A DNA stretch of 64,000 nt, from NCBI GenBank assembly GCA_003480425.1, contig QUJA01000002.1, positions 124,001 to 188,000 on the forward strand, read 5' to 3'. The DNA is from Firmicutes bacterium AM31-12AC (GTDB lineage Bacteria; Bacillota; Clostridia; Lachnospirales; Lachnospiraceae). Each line of letters opens with the position of its first letter. Position 1 is the stretch's first letter. A program made the position numbers and the translations under genes. Positions 26,706 through 36,533 of the stretch are shown piece after piece. Below the pieces are notes generated by a model. That model ran no database searches. It had not been told where the DNA came from and was given only the letters and a program-made list of their open reading frames with translations.

Positions 26706-28694
26706 ATGAAGCGTTATGAATATGGAAATCCATTTGACACAGAAGCAATCGTAGAGAAGGTTGATGCAACAAAAGGAAATCCAAAGTACGGAACTATTTC
26801 ACAGAAAGAAGGATTTGTATTTACTTATATTATGGATGAAGATGATATCGTTTATGGTCTTGGTGAGGCAAATCGAGGAATTAATAAGAGAGGATATTGT
26901 TATATCAGTGACTGTTCAGATGACCCGGAACATACAGAAGATAAACGTTCTTTATATGCGGCACATAATTTTATTATTGTGAGCGGCAAGCAGACATTTG
27001 GAATGTTCTTTGATTATCCGTCAACATTGACATTTGATATTGGATATACACGAATGGATACAATGAAAGTATCCTGTGAAAATGCGGATTTGAATTTGTA
27101 TGTATTTGAAGGAGAAAATGCATACGATATTGTAAAACAGTTCCGCAAAGCAATCGGACGTAGTTATATCCCACCTAAATTTGCGTTTGGATTCGGACAG
27201 AGCAGATGGGGATATGAGACAAAAGAAGATTTTTGTGAAGTGGCAGCAAAATATCGTGAGAATCATATTCCATTGGATATGATATATATGGATATTGATT
27301 ACATGCAGGATTTTAAAGATTTTACATTAAATGAGGAAAACTTTAAAGATTTCCCGGGATTTGTACAGGAAATGAAAGATAAAAATATTCGTTTGATACC
27401 GATTATTGATGCAGGTGTTAAAGTCGAAGATGGATATTCGATTTATGAAGAAGGTGTGGAAAAACAATACTTCTGCAAACGCGAAGACGGAAGTGATTTT
27501 GTGGCAGCAGTTTGGCCGGGAGATACACATTTCCCAGATGTATTGAATGCAGATGCAAGAAAATGGTTTGGAGACCAGTATCGTTTTTTGACAGAGCAGG
27601 GAATTGAAGGTTTTTGGAATGATATGAATGAGCCGTCTATTTTCTACTCAAAAGAAGGGCTTGCCGAAGCAAAGGAGGTTGCAAGACGATTTGCAGATGA
27701 TGAAGAAGGCAAGGTGAACTTGTGGGAAGTAGGTGGAAAATTATTTGGACTTGCAAATAATCATGAAGATTATCGTAGATTTTATCATCTTGTAAATGGA
27801 AAGAAAGTGCGTCATGACAAAGTGCACAATCTGTTCGGGTATAATATGACCAGAGCAGCAGGAGAAGCATTTGAACGGATTGATCCTGAGAAACGTTTTC
27901 TTATGTTCTCGCGTTCTTCGTATGTGGGCATGCATCGTTATGGTGGAATATGGACAGGAGATAACAAATCCTGGTGGTCACACATTTTGTTAAATTTGAA
28001 AATGATGCCGTCTTTGAATATGTGTGGTTTCTTGTATACAGGAGCAGACCTCGGTGGATTTGGAGCAGATACAACAAGAGATTTGCTGTTACGCCATCTT
28101 GCATTAGGTGTCTTTACACCGTTGATGCGTGATCATGCGGCAAAGGGCACAAGAGAGCAGGAATGTTATCAATTTGAGCAGATTGAAGATTTTCAGCATG
28201 TAATAGGTGTCAGATACCGTCTGATTCCATATTTGTACAGTGAATATATGAAAGCTGCATTGAATGACGATATGTATTTTAAGCCATTGGCGTTTGAATA
28301 TCCAAAGGATAAGAGGGCTGTTCGTGTAGAAGATCAGTTAATGCTTGGAAATGAGATTATGATTGCACCGGTTTACGAACAGAATGCACGAGGCCGTTAT
28401 GTTTATCTTCCAGAGACAATGAAGTTTGTCAAGTTCTTATCAGACGGAACAATCTTGGAAGAAATTTTGGAAAAAGGCGATCATTATGTTGAAGTTGCAT
28501 TAAATGAAGTGCCATTATTTATCCGAAGTGGAAAATGCATTCCATTGGCAGAAACTGCGGAATCTGTGGCAGAACTGGATACAGAAAATTTGAAAATGAT
28601 TGGATTTGAAGGTGCACAATATACACTATATGAAGATGATGGAATTCATAAAGATTACGGTAATGTAGAAAATTATCGGAAACTAAAGATGTAA
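26706..28694 (+). CDS. Alpha-glucosidase family GH31
   Basis: Cytoplasmic retaining hydrolase acting on alpha-linked glucosides or xylosides. The 662-aa protein has an N-terminal beta-sandwich, then the catalytic barrel with nucleophile D306 in WNDMNEPS and acid/base D419 in WTGDNKSWW. C-terminal beta domains end in LYEDDGIHKDYG. There is no signal peptide. The start has AGGGAGGAATCAAA. It is a single gene followed by a terminator. Likely substrates are alpha-glucosides such as isomaltose or maltose; xyloside activity cannot be excluded by eye. Confidence 0.94.
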   Translation: MKRYEYGNPFDTEAIVEKVDATKGNPKYGTISQKEGFVFTYIMDEDDIVYGLGEANRGINKRGYCYISDCSDDPEHTEDKRSLYAAHNFIIVSGKQTFGMFFDYPSTLTFDIGYTRMDTMKVSCENADLNLYVFEGENAYDIVKQFRKAIGRSYIPPKFAFGFGQSRWGYETKEDFCEVAAKYRENHIPLDMIYMDIDYMQDFKDFTLNEENFKDFPGFVQEMKDKNIRLIPIIDAGVKVEDGYSIYEEGVEKQYFCKREDGSDFVAAVWPGDTHFPDVLNADARKWFGDQYRFLTEQGIEGFWNDMNEPSIFYSKEGLAEAKEVARRFADDEEGKVNLWEVGGKLFGLANNHEDYRRFYHLVNGKKVRHDKVHNLFGYNMTRAAGEAFERIDPEKRFLMFSRSSYVGMHRYGGIWTGDNKSWWSHILLNLKMMPSLNMCGFLYTGADLGGFGADTTRDLLLRHLALGVFTPLMRDHAAKGTREQECYQFEQIEDFQHVIGVRYRLIPYLYSEYMKAALNDDMYFKPLAFEYPKDKRAVRVEDQLMLGNEIMIAPVYEQNARGRYVYLPETMKFVKFLSDGTILEEILEKGDHYVEVALNEVPLFIRSGKCIPLAETAESVAELDTENLKMIGFEGAQYTLYEDDGIHKDYGNVENYRKLKM

Positions 28695-28769
28695 AAATCA
28701 TACTGAAAAAATTTATAAAAAATAAAACGGTGACAGAAGCATAGGTGAATCATCCGGGAAAATACATAA

Positions 28770-28807
28770 AAGGTGCAACAAATGAAAGGTAATATTTGTT
28801 GCACCTT
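28770..28807. terminator. Bidirectional terminator between GH31 and the HAD gene
   Basis: Perfect 14-bp arms AAGGTGCAACAAAT (28770-28783) and ATTTGTTGCACCTT (28794-28807) between convergent genes. Confidence 0.8.
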
Positions 28808-28823
28808 AAATTATCCGGCAGAA

Positions 28824-29441
28824 TTAAAAAAGTGTTGTCAGGTCTGTGATGTCTTTGATTCTTGTCTTTGCATCAGGAACATCACCAAATCCATATTCTG
28901 CAAAAATGAAGGGAACATCAGCTTCTTTGCATGCATCGGCATCGCCTTGTGTGTCACCGACATAAACAACATCTTTCAGGTTGTTACGTTCCATTAAGGT
29001 ACGGATTGTTTTGCCTTTGGATGTGTTTGTCTGACCAAAACAAAGCGTGTCTGTAACATATTTATCCAGACCGGAAGTAGAAAGCATAACTTCTATATAA
29101 CCACAGGCACAGTTACTGACAATAAAAAGTTTGTGCTTTTTGGAGAGTTTTTGAAATGTTTCTTTAACTCCGTCAAATACCGGGCAAGGTTCTTCGGCAA
29201 GCAGTTGATTTTCATATTCAAAGCATAAATCTCCGAGGTGTGTGCGTTCTTTTAAAGGAAGCATAGGGAAAACAATATCGCAGATTTCATCCATTGTCTT
29301 TCCGAATATTCTGTTTAACAGTGGAGCATCTACGATCAAGTCTAAATCTGAATTCTCCTCAATCGCTTTTGTCCATGCCTTTGCGACAGCATCAGTTGAG
29401 TTCCAAAGTGTTCCGTCTACATCAAAAATAATTCCATCCAT
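28824..29441 (-). CDS. HAD-superfamily phosphatase (phosphoglycolate phosphatase-like)
   Basis: The 205-aa protein has HAD motif I as FDVDGTLWNS at residues 6-15 with the nucleophilic aspartate, motif II in IVSNCACG, the motif III lysine in GKTIRTL, and motif IV in VYVGDTQGDADA. A small helical cap lies between motifs I and II. It dephosphorylates a small metabolite, perhaps phosphoglycolate or a sugar phosphate; the substrate is not readable from sequence. The start has AAAAGGAGACTC. It is divergent from polA. Confidence 0.9.
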   Translation of the reverse strand: MDGIIFDVDGTLWNSTDAVAKAWTKAIEENSDLDLIVDAPLLNRIFGKTMDEICDIVFPMLPLKERTHLGDLCFEYENQLLAEEPCPVFDGVKETFQKLSKKHKLFIVSNCACGYIEVMLSTSGLDKYVTDTLCFGQTNTSKGKTIRTLMERNNLKDVVYVGDTQGDADACKEADVPFIFAEYGFGDVPDAKTRIKDITDLTTLF

Positions 29442-29487
29442 TTATAAGAGTCTCCTTTTATTGTGGTAAAAAAATCTAAATTTATGG

Positions 29488-29517
29488 ATTGCAGTCATAA
29501 GAGTAAGAGACTGCAAT
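29488..29517. other. Inverted repeat between HAD and polA genes
   Basis: ATTGCAGTC (29488-29496) and GACTGCAAT (29509-29517) are perfect 9-bp complements with a 12-base spacer, in the divergent promoter region. It may be an operator. No T run suggests a terminator. Confidence 0.35.
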
Positions 29518-29678
29518 TATTACGCAATATAATATAGCAGAAGGACTAAAAATCTTCAAGTTTTAGAGTACTTTCTGTTAGAACTTCCCCTTTAAAAACA
29601 AGCGGATTTAGTGTATACTCATAAAAGCGAAAGAATTGCCTTTTTGAATTTAAAAGGCCATTGAATGGAGAAGATGAT

Positions 29679-32294
29679 ATGCGTGAAAAAATTGTTTTGA
29701 TAGACGGACACAGTATTTTGAACAGAGCATTTTACGGTGTTCCGGATTTGACAAATGCGGAAGGACTGCATACCAATGCAATATATGGATTTTTGAATAT
29801 TTTGTTTAAAATATTAGATGAAGAACAGCCGGAATATCTTACTGTTACATTTGATGTACATGCGCCGACATTTCGCCATGAGATGTATCCGGAGTATAAG
29901 GGTACAAGAAAACCAATGGCAGAAGAACTAAGACAGCAGGTTCCTGTTATTAAAGAAGTACTGCAGGCAATGAATATTGCAACGATCGAGAAAGCAGGCT
30001 TAGAGGCAGATGATCTGCTTGGAACAATATCACATTCCTGCGAAGAGAAAGGGATGGATGTGGCGATTATCTCGGGGGACAGGGATACTTTGCAGCTGGC
30101 AACAGAACATGTCAAAATCAGGATTCCAAAGACGAAGCAGGGCCGTACAGAGATAGAGGATTACTTTGCTTCGGATGTAAAGGAAAAATATGGCGTGACT
30201 CCAACTGAATTTATTGATGTAAAGGCATTGATGGGAGATACCGCGGATAATATTCCTGGCGTTCCGGGAATCGGAGAGAAGACTGCAACAAAGATTATTG
30301 TAGAATATGGGAATATTGAAAATGCACACGAACATGTGTCAGAGTTAAAACCGCCAAGAGCAAGCAAAAATCTGGACGAATTCTGGGATCAGGCGGTACT
30401 GAGTAAAACACTTGCTACAATTGATATCCATGCAGATGTGCCATTTGATCTGGAGGCTGCCAGACATGGCAATATGTATACAAAGGAAGCACATGATTAT
30501 TTCCAGAGATTACAGTTTAAAAATCTTCTCGGACGATTTGATGTAGAGGCAGATTCGAACGATGTAGAAGAATATTTTAAAGAAATCACAGAAAAAGCAG
30601 AGATTGAACAGGTATTTGCGGAAGCAATGAAGGCAAAGCTTGTGGGAGTCGGAATTTCAGAAGATGCGGGGAATGTTCTGCCATTATTTGCACACGAGTC
30701 CGGATACGGAAGAATTTCTCTGGCTTATGATAGAGAAAAAATTTATACCATTCCGGCAGACATGGAAGTGACAATGGATTATCTGTTTGGAAAGCTTACA
30801 GAACTTGCAAAGAAGGTAGACACATTTGTATTATGTAATCTGAAAAAATATTTATCATTGATTTCTGTGGAAAAAGAAGAACATTGTTTTGATCCGATTT
30901 TGGCAGCATATTTGTTGAATCCTTTGAAAAATGATTATGATTTTGAAGATATTGCCAGAGAACAGTTAAATTTGATAATTGATGAAAAAGCAGATGAAAA
31001 AACAAAATCTTGTTATGAAGCGTACACAGCATTTGCATCTGTAGAAATATTAAAGAAAAAGCTCGATGAGACAAAGATGAAAAAATTGTTTGATGAGATC
31101 GAGATGCCATTATTATTTACCTTGTATGATATGGAGCATGCAGGGGTGAAAATAGAGGCAGACGCTTTGAAAACTTATGGTGAGCAGCTCGGAAGTAAAA
31201 TTGTGGAGCTTGAAAAGAATATTTATGACAAAGCAGGAGAGGTATTTAATATTAATTCACCGAAACAGTTGGGTGTGATTTTGTTTGAGAAAATGGGGCT
31301 GCCGAATGGAAAAAAAACAAAGACCGGATATTCAACAGCAGCAGATGTATTAGATAAACTGGCACCGGATTATCCAATTGTATCAGAGATCTTAGAATAT
31401 CGTCAGCTAACAAAACTGAAATCTACTTATGCAGACGGACTTGCAGGTTTTATTCAGACAGACGGAAGAATACATGGAACCTTTAATCAGACGATCACGG
31501 CTACCGGACGTATTAGCAGTACAGAACCGAACTTGCAGAATATTCCAATCAGGACAGAACTTGGACGACTGCTTCGAAAGGTGTTTGTTCCGGAAGAAGG
31601 ATATGTTTTTGTAGATGCGGATTATTCTCAGATTGAATTGCGTATATTGGCACACTGTTCAGGGGATGAACAGTTGATTCAGGCATACCGAGAGGCAAGA
31701 GATATTCACAGGATTACGGCATCTCAGGTATTCCATATTCCATTTGATGAAGTGACAGATCTGCAGAGAAGAAATGCAAAGGCTGTAAACTTTGGAATAG
31801 TATACGGAATCAGCTCATTTGGGTTAAGTCAGGATTTGAGTATTACAAGAAAAGAAGCAGCACAATATATAGAGAATTATTTTCAAACTTATCCGGGAAT
31901 CAAAACATTTTTGGATGAATCTGTGGAGAATGCAAAAGAGCATGGATATGCAGTGACATTATATGGAAGAAGACGACCGGTACCGGAGTTGAAATCAAGC
32001 AATTTTATGCAGAGGAGTTTTGGAGAACGAGTAGCAATGAATGCACCAATCCAGGGAACTGCTGCCGATATTATGAAAATAGCAATGCTTGGAGTGAACA
32101 GGGAATTAAAGAAACGTAATATGAAATCCAGATTGATCTTGCAGGTACACGATGAATTGTTGATTGAAGCTTACCAGGATGAAGTAGAAGAAGTGCAGAC
32201 GATTTTAAAAGACCAAATGGAGCATGCGGCAGAATTAAAAGTGCCGTTGATCGTAGATATGCACGATGGTAATAACTGGTACGAAGCAAAATAA
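29679..32294 (+). CDS. polA: DNA polymerase I
   Basis: Repair and Okazaki-fragment polymerase, 871 aa. The 5'-3' exonuclease/FEN domain occupies about residues 1-290 (LIDGHSILNRAFYG; EADDLLG; GVPGIGEKTA). The middle region (about 300-460) lacks the acidic proofreading residues, as in many Firmicutes. The polymerase palm shows motif A DADYSQIELR and motif C QVHDELLIEA. The frame is open to a TTG at 29661, but ATG 29679 follows TGGAGAAGATGAT and matches the usual MREKIVLIDGH start. coaE and yycJ follow closely. Confidence 0.97.
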   Translation: MREKIVLIDGHSILNRAFYGVPDLTNAEGLHTNAIYGFLNILFKILDEEQPEYLTVTFDVHAPTFRHEMYPEYKGTRKPMAEELRQQVPVIKEVLQAMNIATIEKAGLEADDLLGTISHSCEEKGMDVAIISGDRDTLQLATEHVKIRIPKTKQGRTEIEDYFASDVKEKYGVTPTEFIDVKALMGDTADNIPGVPGIGEKTATKIIVEYGNIENAHEHVSELKPPRASKNLDEFWDQAVLSKTLATIDIHADVPFDLEAARHGNMYTKEAHDYFQRLQFKNLLGRFDVEADSNDVEEYFKEITEKAEIEQVFAEAMKAKLVGVGISEDAGNVLPLFAHESGYGRISLAYDREKIYTIPADMEVTMDYLFGKLTELAKKVDTFVLCNLKKYLSLISVEKEEHCFDPILAAYLLNPLKNDYDFEDIAREQLNLIIDEKADEKTKSCYEAYTAFASVEILKKKLDETKMKKLFDEIEMPLLFTLYDMEHAGVKIEADALKTYGEQLGSKIVELEKNIYDKAGEVFNINSPKQLGVILFEKMGLPNGKKTKTGYSTAADVLDKLAPDYPIVSEILEYRQLTKLKSTYADGLAGFIQTDGRIHGTFNQTITATGRISSTEPNLQNIPIRTELGRLLRKVFVPEEGYVFVDADYSQIELRILAHCSGDEQLIQAYREARDIHRITASQVFHIPFDEVTDLQRRNAKAVNFGIVYGISSFGLSQDLSITRKEAAQYIENYFQTYPGIKTFLDESVENAKEHGYAVTLYGRRRPVPELKSSNFMQRSFGERVAMNAPIQGTAADIMKIAMLGVNRELKKRNMKSRLILQVHDELLIEAYQDEVEEVQTILKDQMEHAAELKVPLIVDMHDGNNWYEAK

Positions 32295-32340
32295 CAGAAG
32301 ATTATTATCATAGATATATGATATGATTGCGGAGTATGAA

Positions 32341-32922
32341 ATGAAAGTAATAGGAATTACAGGAGGCGTTGGCTCGGGCAAGAGTCAGGTCCTTGGATAT
32401 TTGGAAAAAACATATAAGGCAAAAGTTTGTCAGCTTGATGAGGTGGCAAAAGAATTACAAAAAAGCGGGCAGCCTTGCTTTCAAAAAATCGTAGAAACAT
32501 TCGGAGAACAGGTGGTAGGAGAAGATGGTGAGCTGAACAGACCTGTTTTAAGCAGTATTGTGTTTCAAGATGCGGATAAACTGGAAATGTTAAATGAAAT
32601 TGTTCATCCCCAGGTGAAGGTGGAAGTGACCCGTCGGATTATAGAGGAAAAGAAAAAAGATACGCCACTGTTTGTGATTGAGTCAGCTCTGTTGCCAGAG
32701 TCAGGATATGAAGATATCTGTCAGGAAATGTGGTACATTTATACGAAGGAAGCTATTCGAAGAGAAAGATTAAAAGCATCCCGTGGATACAGCGATGAGC
32801 GTATTACAAAGATGATTGCATCACAGACTTCAGAAGAACTATTTCGGGAAGTGTGTACACATGTGATCGATAACAGTGGGGATTTTAAAGATACAGAGAA
32901 GCAGATAGGAGAAATATTATGA
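32341..32922 (+). CDS. coaE: Dephospho-CoA kinase
   Basis: Last step of coenzyme A synthesis: phosphorylates the ribose 3'-OH of dephospho-CoA. The 193-aa P-loop kinase has GITGGVGSGKS at residues 5-15, the CoA-binding segment DEVAKEL, and a helical lid with RERLKASRG. ATG 32341 is chosen over the earlier in-frame 32323 because GCGGAG lies just upstream and the family N-terminus is MKVIGITGG. It lies 46 bases after polA, a common pairing. Its stop overlaps the next start (ATGA). Confidence 0.95.
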   Translation: MKVIGITGGVGSGKSQVLGYLEKTYKAKVCQLDEVAKELQKSGQPCFQKIVETFGEQVVGEDGELNRPVLSSIVFQDADKLEMLNEIVHPQVKVEVTRRIIEEKKKDTPLFVIESALLPESGYEDICQEMWYIYTKEAIRRERLKASRGYSDERITKMIASQTSEELFREVCTHVIDNSGDFKDTEKQIGEIL

Positions 32923-33716
32923 GGATGTGCAGCATTGCCAGCGGAAGCAGTGGCAACTGTATTTATGTAGGAAGCGATGATACACATTTGCTTGTGGATA
33001 CAGGCATTAGCAAAAAACGTATTGAAGAAGGATTAAAAGAACTGGATGTGAAAGGAGAGGAATTGGATGGAATTCTTGTGACACATGAACATTCAGATCA
33101 TATCCAGGGACTGGGGGTATTTAGCCGTAAATATGCGATACCGATTTATGCAACACCGGGAACAATCCGGGGGATTGAAAAATCTTCCAGTCTTGGAAAG
33201 ATGCCGGAAGGGCTATTGCATCCAATCGAGACAGATAAGATGTTTCAGTTGGGAGATATCGATATTCATCCATTTCAGATTTCGCATGATGCAAATGAAC
33301 CATGCGGATATCGGATGGAGAATGCAGGAAAAGCAGTTGCAGTTGCGACAGATCTTGGAACATATGATGATTACATCGTAAAAAAACTAAAAAATCTGGA
33401 TGCAGTTCTGCTGGAAGCAAACCATGATATACATATGCTGGAAGTAGGCGGATATCCTTACCCGTTAAAGAGAAGAATTCTTGGGGATAAAGGTCATTTA
33501 TCAAATGAATTGTCAGGTCAGTTACTTTGTGATATACTACATGATAATTTGAAACATATCATGCTGGGGCACTTGAGTAAAGAGAATAATTATGCAAGAC
33601 TTGCTTATGAAACAGTGAAGCTGGAAGTGACGCTGGCGGATAATGCTTACAAAGGAGAAGACCTGGATATGTGGGTCGCAAAGCGTGATTCGGTATCTGA
33701 TATCATAGAGGTCTAG
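32919..33716 (+). CDS. Metallo-beta-lactamase-fold hydrolase, YycJ/WalJ type
   Basis: The 265-aa MBL protein begins MRMCSIASGSSGNC, the hallmark of the YycJ/WalJ family, with metal motif THEHSDHIQG near residue 57 and later HDANEP and GHLSKENN. Relatives are putative DNA/RNA exonucleases tied to cell-wall regulator operons in Bacillus. Here it sits in polA-coaE instead, which fits a DNA-related nuclease role by association. Translation starts within the coaE stop. Confidence 0.9.
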   Translation: MRMCSIASGSSGNCIYVGSDDTHLLVDTGISKKRIEEGLKELDVKGEELDGILVTHEHSDHIQGLGVFSRKYAIPIYATPGTIRGIEKSSSLGKMPEGLLHPIETDKMFQLGDIDIHPFQISHDANEPCGYRMENAGKAVAVATDLGTYDDYIVKKLKNLDAVLLEANHDIHMLEVGGYPYPLKRRILGDKGHLSNELSGQLLCDILHDNLKHIMLGHLSKENNYARLAYETVKLEVTLADNAYKGEDLDMWVAKRDSVSDIIEV

Positions 33717-33816
33717 CCTGAGATATTCAGGCATGCGTACCGGATATGATTTTCGGTGCAGACAGAAATATAATATGGAACAATGTACATCTTGAGACAA
33801 TTAGGAGGAGAGAATC

Positions 33817-34089
33817 ATGAAGAAATGTATCGTAACTGTAGTGGGAAAAGACACCGTAGGAATTATCGCAAAGGTATGTACATACTTGGCAGACAACCAG
33901 ATTAATATTCTGGACATTTCTCAGACAATCGTACAGGGATATTTTAACATGATGATGGTTGTTGACGCTGCAAATATAAAAAAAGATTTCGCAGTGATTT
34001 GTGATGAACTGGAAGAGCTTGGAACAGAGATCGGTGTAGCAATCCGCTGTCAGAGAGAAGAAATCTTCGAAAAGATGCATAGACTGTAA
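33817..34089 (+). CDS. ACT-domain protein (UPF0237)
   Basis: The 90-aa protein is a single ACT domain (VTVVGKDTVGIIAKVCTYLAD, then INILDISQTIVQGYF), a small-molecule-sensing fold related to GcvR. It has a strong AGGAGG site. It lies 54 bases before the UPF0210 gene, a pairing conserved in many Firmicutes and archaea, so the two are expected to work together. The ligand is unknown. Confidence 0.93.
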   Translation: MKKCIVTVVGKDTVGIIAKVCTYLADNQINILDISQTIVQGYFNMMMVVDAANIKKDFAVICDELEELGTEIGVAIRCQREEIFEKMHRL

Positions 34090-34143
34090 GAGGTATCATA
34101 CAGAAACAAGATCAAAAAAACGAATATGTGAGGAAATAATGTT

Positions 34144-35508
34144 ATGATTAATATGTATGAAGTATCTGAGACAAATAAGATGATCGAACAGGAGAATCTG
34201 GATGTCAGAACAATCACACTTGGAATCAGCCTATTAGATTGTATTGATTCTAACCTGGATGAATTGAACCGTAAGATTTATGAGAAAATCACAACAGTGG
34301 CAAAAAATCTGGTTTCAACAGGTCAGGATATTGAAAGAGAATTTGGAATCCCAATTGTCAACAAAAGAATTTCTATTACACCTATTTCTTTAATCGGAAG
34401 TGCTGCATGTAAGACACCGGAGGATTATGTGACAATAGCCAAAACACTGGATAGAGCAGCAAGAGAAGTTGGCGTTAACTTTATCGGTGGATATTCAGCA
34501 CTTGTGTCAAAGGGCATGACAAAAAGTGAGGAAAATCTGATCCGTTCAATTCCACAGGCACTTGCACAGACAGAGAGAATCTGTAGTTCAGTGAATGTGG
34601 GTTCAACAAAAACAGGAATTAACATGGATGCAGTACGTCTTTGCGGAGAGATTGTGAAAGCAACAGCAGAAGCAACAGCAGATAATGATTCTCTTGGATG
34701 TGCAAAATTAGTTGTATTTTGTAATGCACCGGATGACAACCCATTTATGGCGGGTGCATTCTTAGGAGTAACAGAAGCAGATGCAGTGATCAATGTTGGT
34801 GTCAGTGGTCCTGGAGTTGTAAAAAAAGCCTTAGAAAAGGTTCGTGGAAAAGGATTTGAAGAACTTTGCGAGACAATCAAGAAGACTGCGTTTAAGGTTA
34901 CAAGAGTAGGACAGCTTGTTGCAGGAGAAGCTTCAAAGCGTATGGGTATTCCATTTGGTATTATCGATTTATCTCTTGCACCTACTCCGGCAGTTGGAGA
35001 TAGTGTGGCTGAGATTTTGGAAGAAATCGGATTGGAAAGAGTAGGAGCACCAGGAACGACAGCAGCGCTTGCAATGCTTAATGATCAGGTGAAGAAGGGC
35101 GGAGTTATGGCTTCTTCTTATGTCGGTGGACTTAGCGGAGCATTCATTCCTGTCAGTGAAGATCAGGGAATGATCGATGCAGTAAATGCAGGTTCGCTTA
35201 CAATGGAAAAACTTGAGGCAATGACATGTGTATGCTCTGTTGGACTGGATATGATCGCAATCCCGGGAAAAACAAGTGCAAGTACAATCTCAGGTATGAT
35301 TGCAGATGAGATGGCAATCGGTATGGTCAATCAGAAAACAACAGCAGTACGTCTTATTCCGGTTATTGGTAAAGATGTAGGAGATGTAGCAGAGTTTGGT
35401 GGATTACTTGGTTATGCACCAATTATGCCAATCAATGAATTTGGATGCGAGGCATTTATTAGTCGCAAGGGAAGAATCCCAGCGCCAATTCATAGCTTTA
35501 AGAACTAA
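34144..35508 (+). CDS. UPF0210/DUF711 family protein
   Basis: The 454-aa cytoplasmic protein is of the PFL/UPF0210 family. Recognisable segments are [21 protein letters not shown] at the start, a central [21 protein letters not shown], and C-terminal [16 protein letters not shown]. Structures of relatives show a barrel related to pyruvate formate-lyase, but no glycyl-radical motif is visible and the reaction is unknown. It is encoded next to the ACT protein, which may regulate it. The start follows GTGAGGAAATAATGTT. Confidence 0.9.
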   Translation: MINMYEVSETNKMIEQENLDVRTITLGISLLDCIDSNLDELNRKIYEKITTVAKNLVSTGQDIEREFGIPIVNKRISITPISLIGSAACKTPEDYVTIAKTLDRAAREVGVNFIGGYSALVSKGMTKSEENLIRSIPQALAQTERICSSVNVGSTKTGINMDAVRLCGEIVKATAEATADNDSLGCAKLVVFCNAPDDNPFMAGAFLGVTEADAVINVGVSGPGVVKKALEKVRGKGFEELCETIKKTAFKVTRVGQLVAGEASKRMGIPFGIIDLSLAPTPAVGDSVAEILEEIGLERVGAPGTTAALAMLNDQVKKGGVMASSYVGGLSGAFIPVSEDQGMIDAVNAGSLTMEKLEAMTCVCSVGLDMIAIPGKTSASTISGMIADEMAIGMVNQKTTAVRLIPVIGKDVGDVAEFGGLLGYAPIMPINEFGCEAFISRKGRIPAPIHSFKN

Positions 35509-35582
35509 TAAAGAAGTTTATTCTGTGTGAAAAGACATTTGTCAGGCACAGGTTGGAAATCGAACAGGGGAACAAATTAGAG

Positions 35583-36446
35583 ATGAGTAAAATTGCAATA
35601 GTAACAGACAGTAATAGTGGAATCACACAGGAAATGGGGAAGGAGCTGGGAGTTTATGTTATCCCAATGCCATTCTATATTAATGAAGAATTGTTTTTTG
35701 AAGACATATCACTTTCACAGGAAGAATTCTATCAGAAATTAGGAGAGGATGCGGAGATATCTACTTCGCAGCCATCTCCCGGAGATGTGATGGATCTGTG
35801 GGAAAAATTACTGAAAGAATATGATGAGATTGTACATATCCCAATGTCAAGTGGATTGAGCAGTACTTGTGAAAATGCAATTTCGTTGTCTATGGAATAC
35901 GATGGAAGAGTACAAGTTGTAGACAATAAGCGCATTTCAGTGACACAAGAGCAGTCGGTCAAGGATGCATTGGTATTGCGTGATGCAGGTAAATCAGCAA
36001 AAGAAATCAAAGCAATTCTTGAAAAAGAAAAGTATGAGTCAACAATTTATATTACTGTAGATACTTTGAAATATCTAAAAAAGGGTGGAAGAATCACAGC
36101 TGCGGCTGCGGCACTTGGAACAGTGTTAAATCTGAAACCGGTACTGACAATCCAAGGTGATAAGTTAGACGCATTTTCAAAAGTGCGAGGATTGAAAGCT
36201 GCAAAACGTACAATGCTAAAAGCAATTGAACATGATATCGAAGAGCGCTTTAAAGGAAAAGAAGATCAATTGATTCTTGGTATGGCGTATACAGGAAATG
36301 AAGAAGCAGCGCAGGAATGGAAAGAAGAAATTCAGAAAAAATTTCCACAGTATGAACTGACAAGTGCACCATTATCTTTGAGTGTGGCATGTCATATCGG
36401 ACCAGGTTCACTTGCAATAACATGTACGAAGAAAGTAAGCCTGTAA
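35583..36446 (+). CDS. DegV-family fatty-acid-binding protein
   Basis: The 287-aa protein has the DegV opening KIAIVTDSNSGI, the fatty-acid-binding STSQPSPGD loop near residue 60, and the C-terminal GPGSLAI motif. DegV/FakB proteins hold a fatty acid for phosphorylation by FakA. No fakA gene is in the window. The frame is open to 35553, but ATG 35583 gives the standard N-terminus. It is followed by a bidirectional terminator shared with tmcAL. Confidence 0.92.
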   Translation: MSKIAIVTDSNSGITQEMGKELGVYVIPMPFYINEELFFEDISLSQEEFYQKLGEDAEISTSQPSPGDVMDLWEKLLKEYDEIVHIPMSSGLSSTCENAISLSMEYDGRVQVVDNKRISVTQEQSVKDALVLRDAGKSAKEIKAILEKEKYESTIYITVDTLKYLKKGGRITAAAAALGTVLNLKPVLTIQGDKLDAFSKVRGLKAAKRTMLKAIEHDIEERFKGKEDQLILGMAYTGNEEAAQEWKEEIQKKFPQYELTSAPLSLSVACHIGPGSLAITCTKKVSL

Positions 36447-36475
36447 AATTAAAAAAGTATATATACGATAATAAG

Positions 36476-36512
36476 AAAGCTATTGTTTGAGGAAATTCAA
36501 ACAATAGCTTTT
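36476..36512. terminator. Bidirectional terminator between degV and tmcAL
   Basis: AAAGCTATTGTTTGA (36476-36490) pairs with TCAAACAATAGCTTTT (36497-36512) between convergent genes. Confidence 0.85.
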
Positions 36513-36533
36513 CTGCTTTGAATTTATGAAAAA

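Noticed and set aside
28695-28770. Possible frameshifted extension of GH31
   Set aside because: A short open stretch exists in another frame, but GH31 already ends with its usual LYEDDGIHKDYG region and normal length.
36250-36504. Minus-strand open frame opposite degV
   Set aside because: Shadow of the degV coding strand and terminator; composition and position give no sign of an independent gene.
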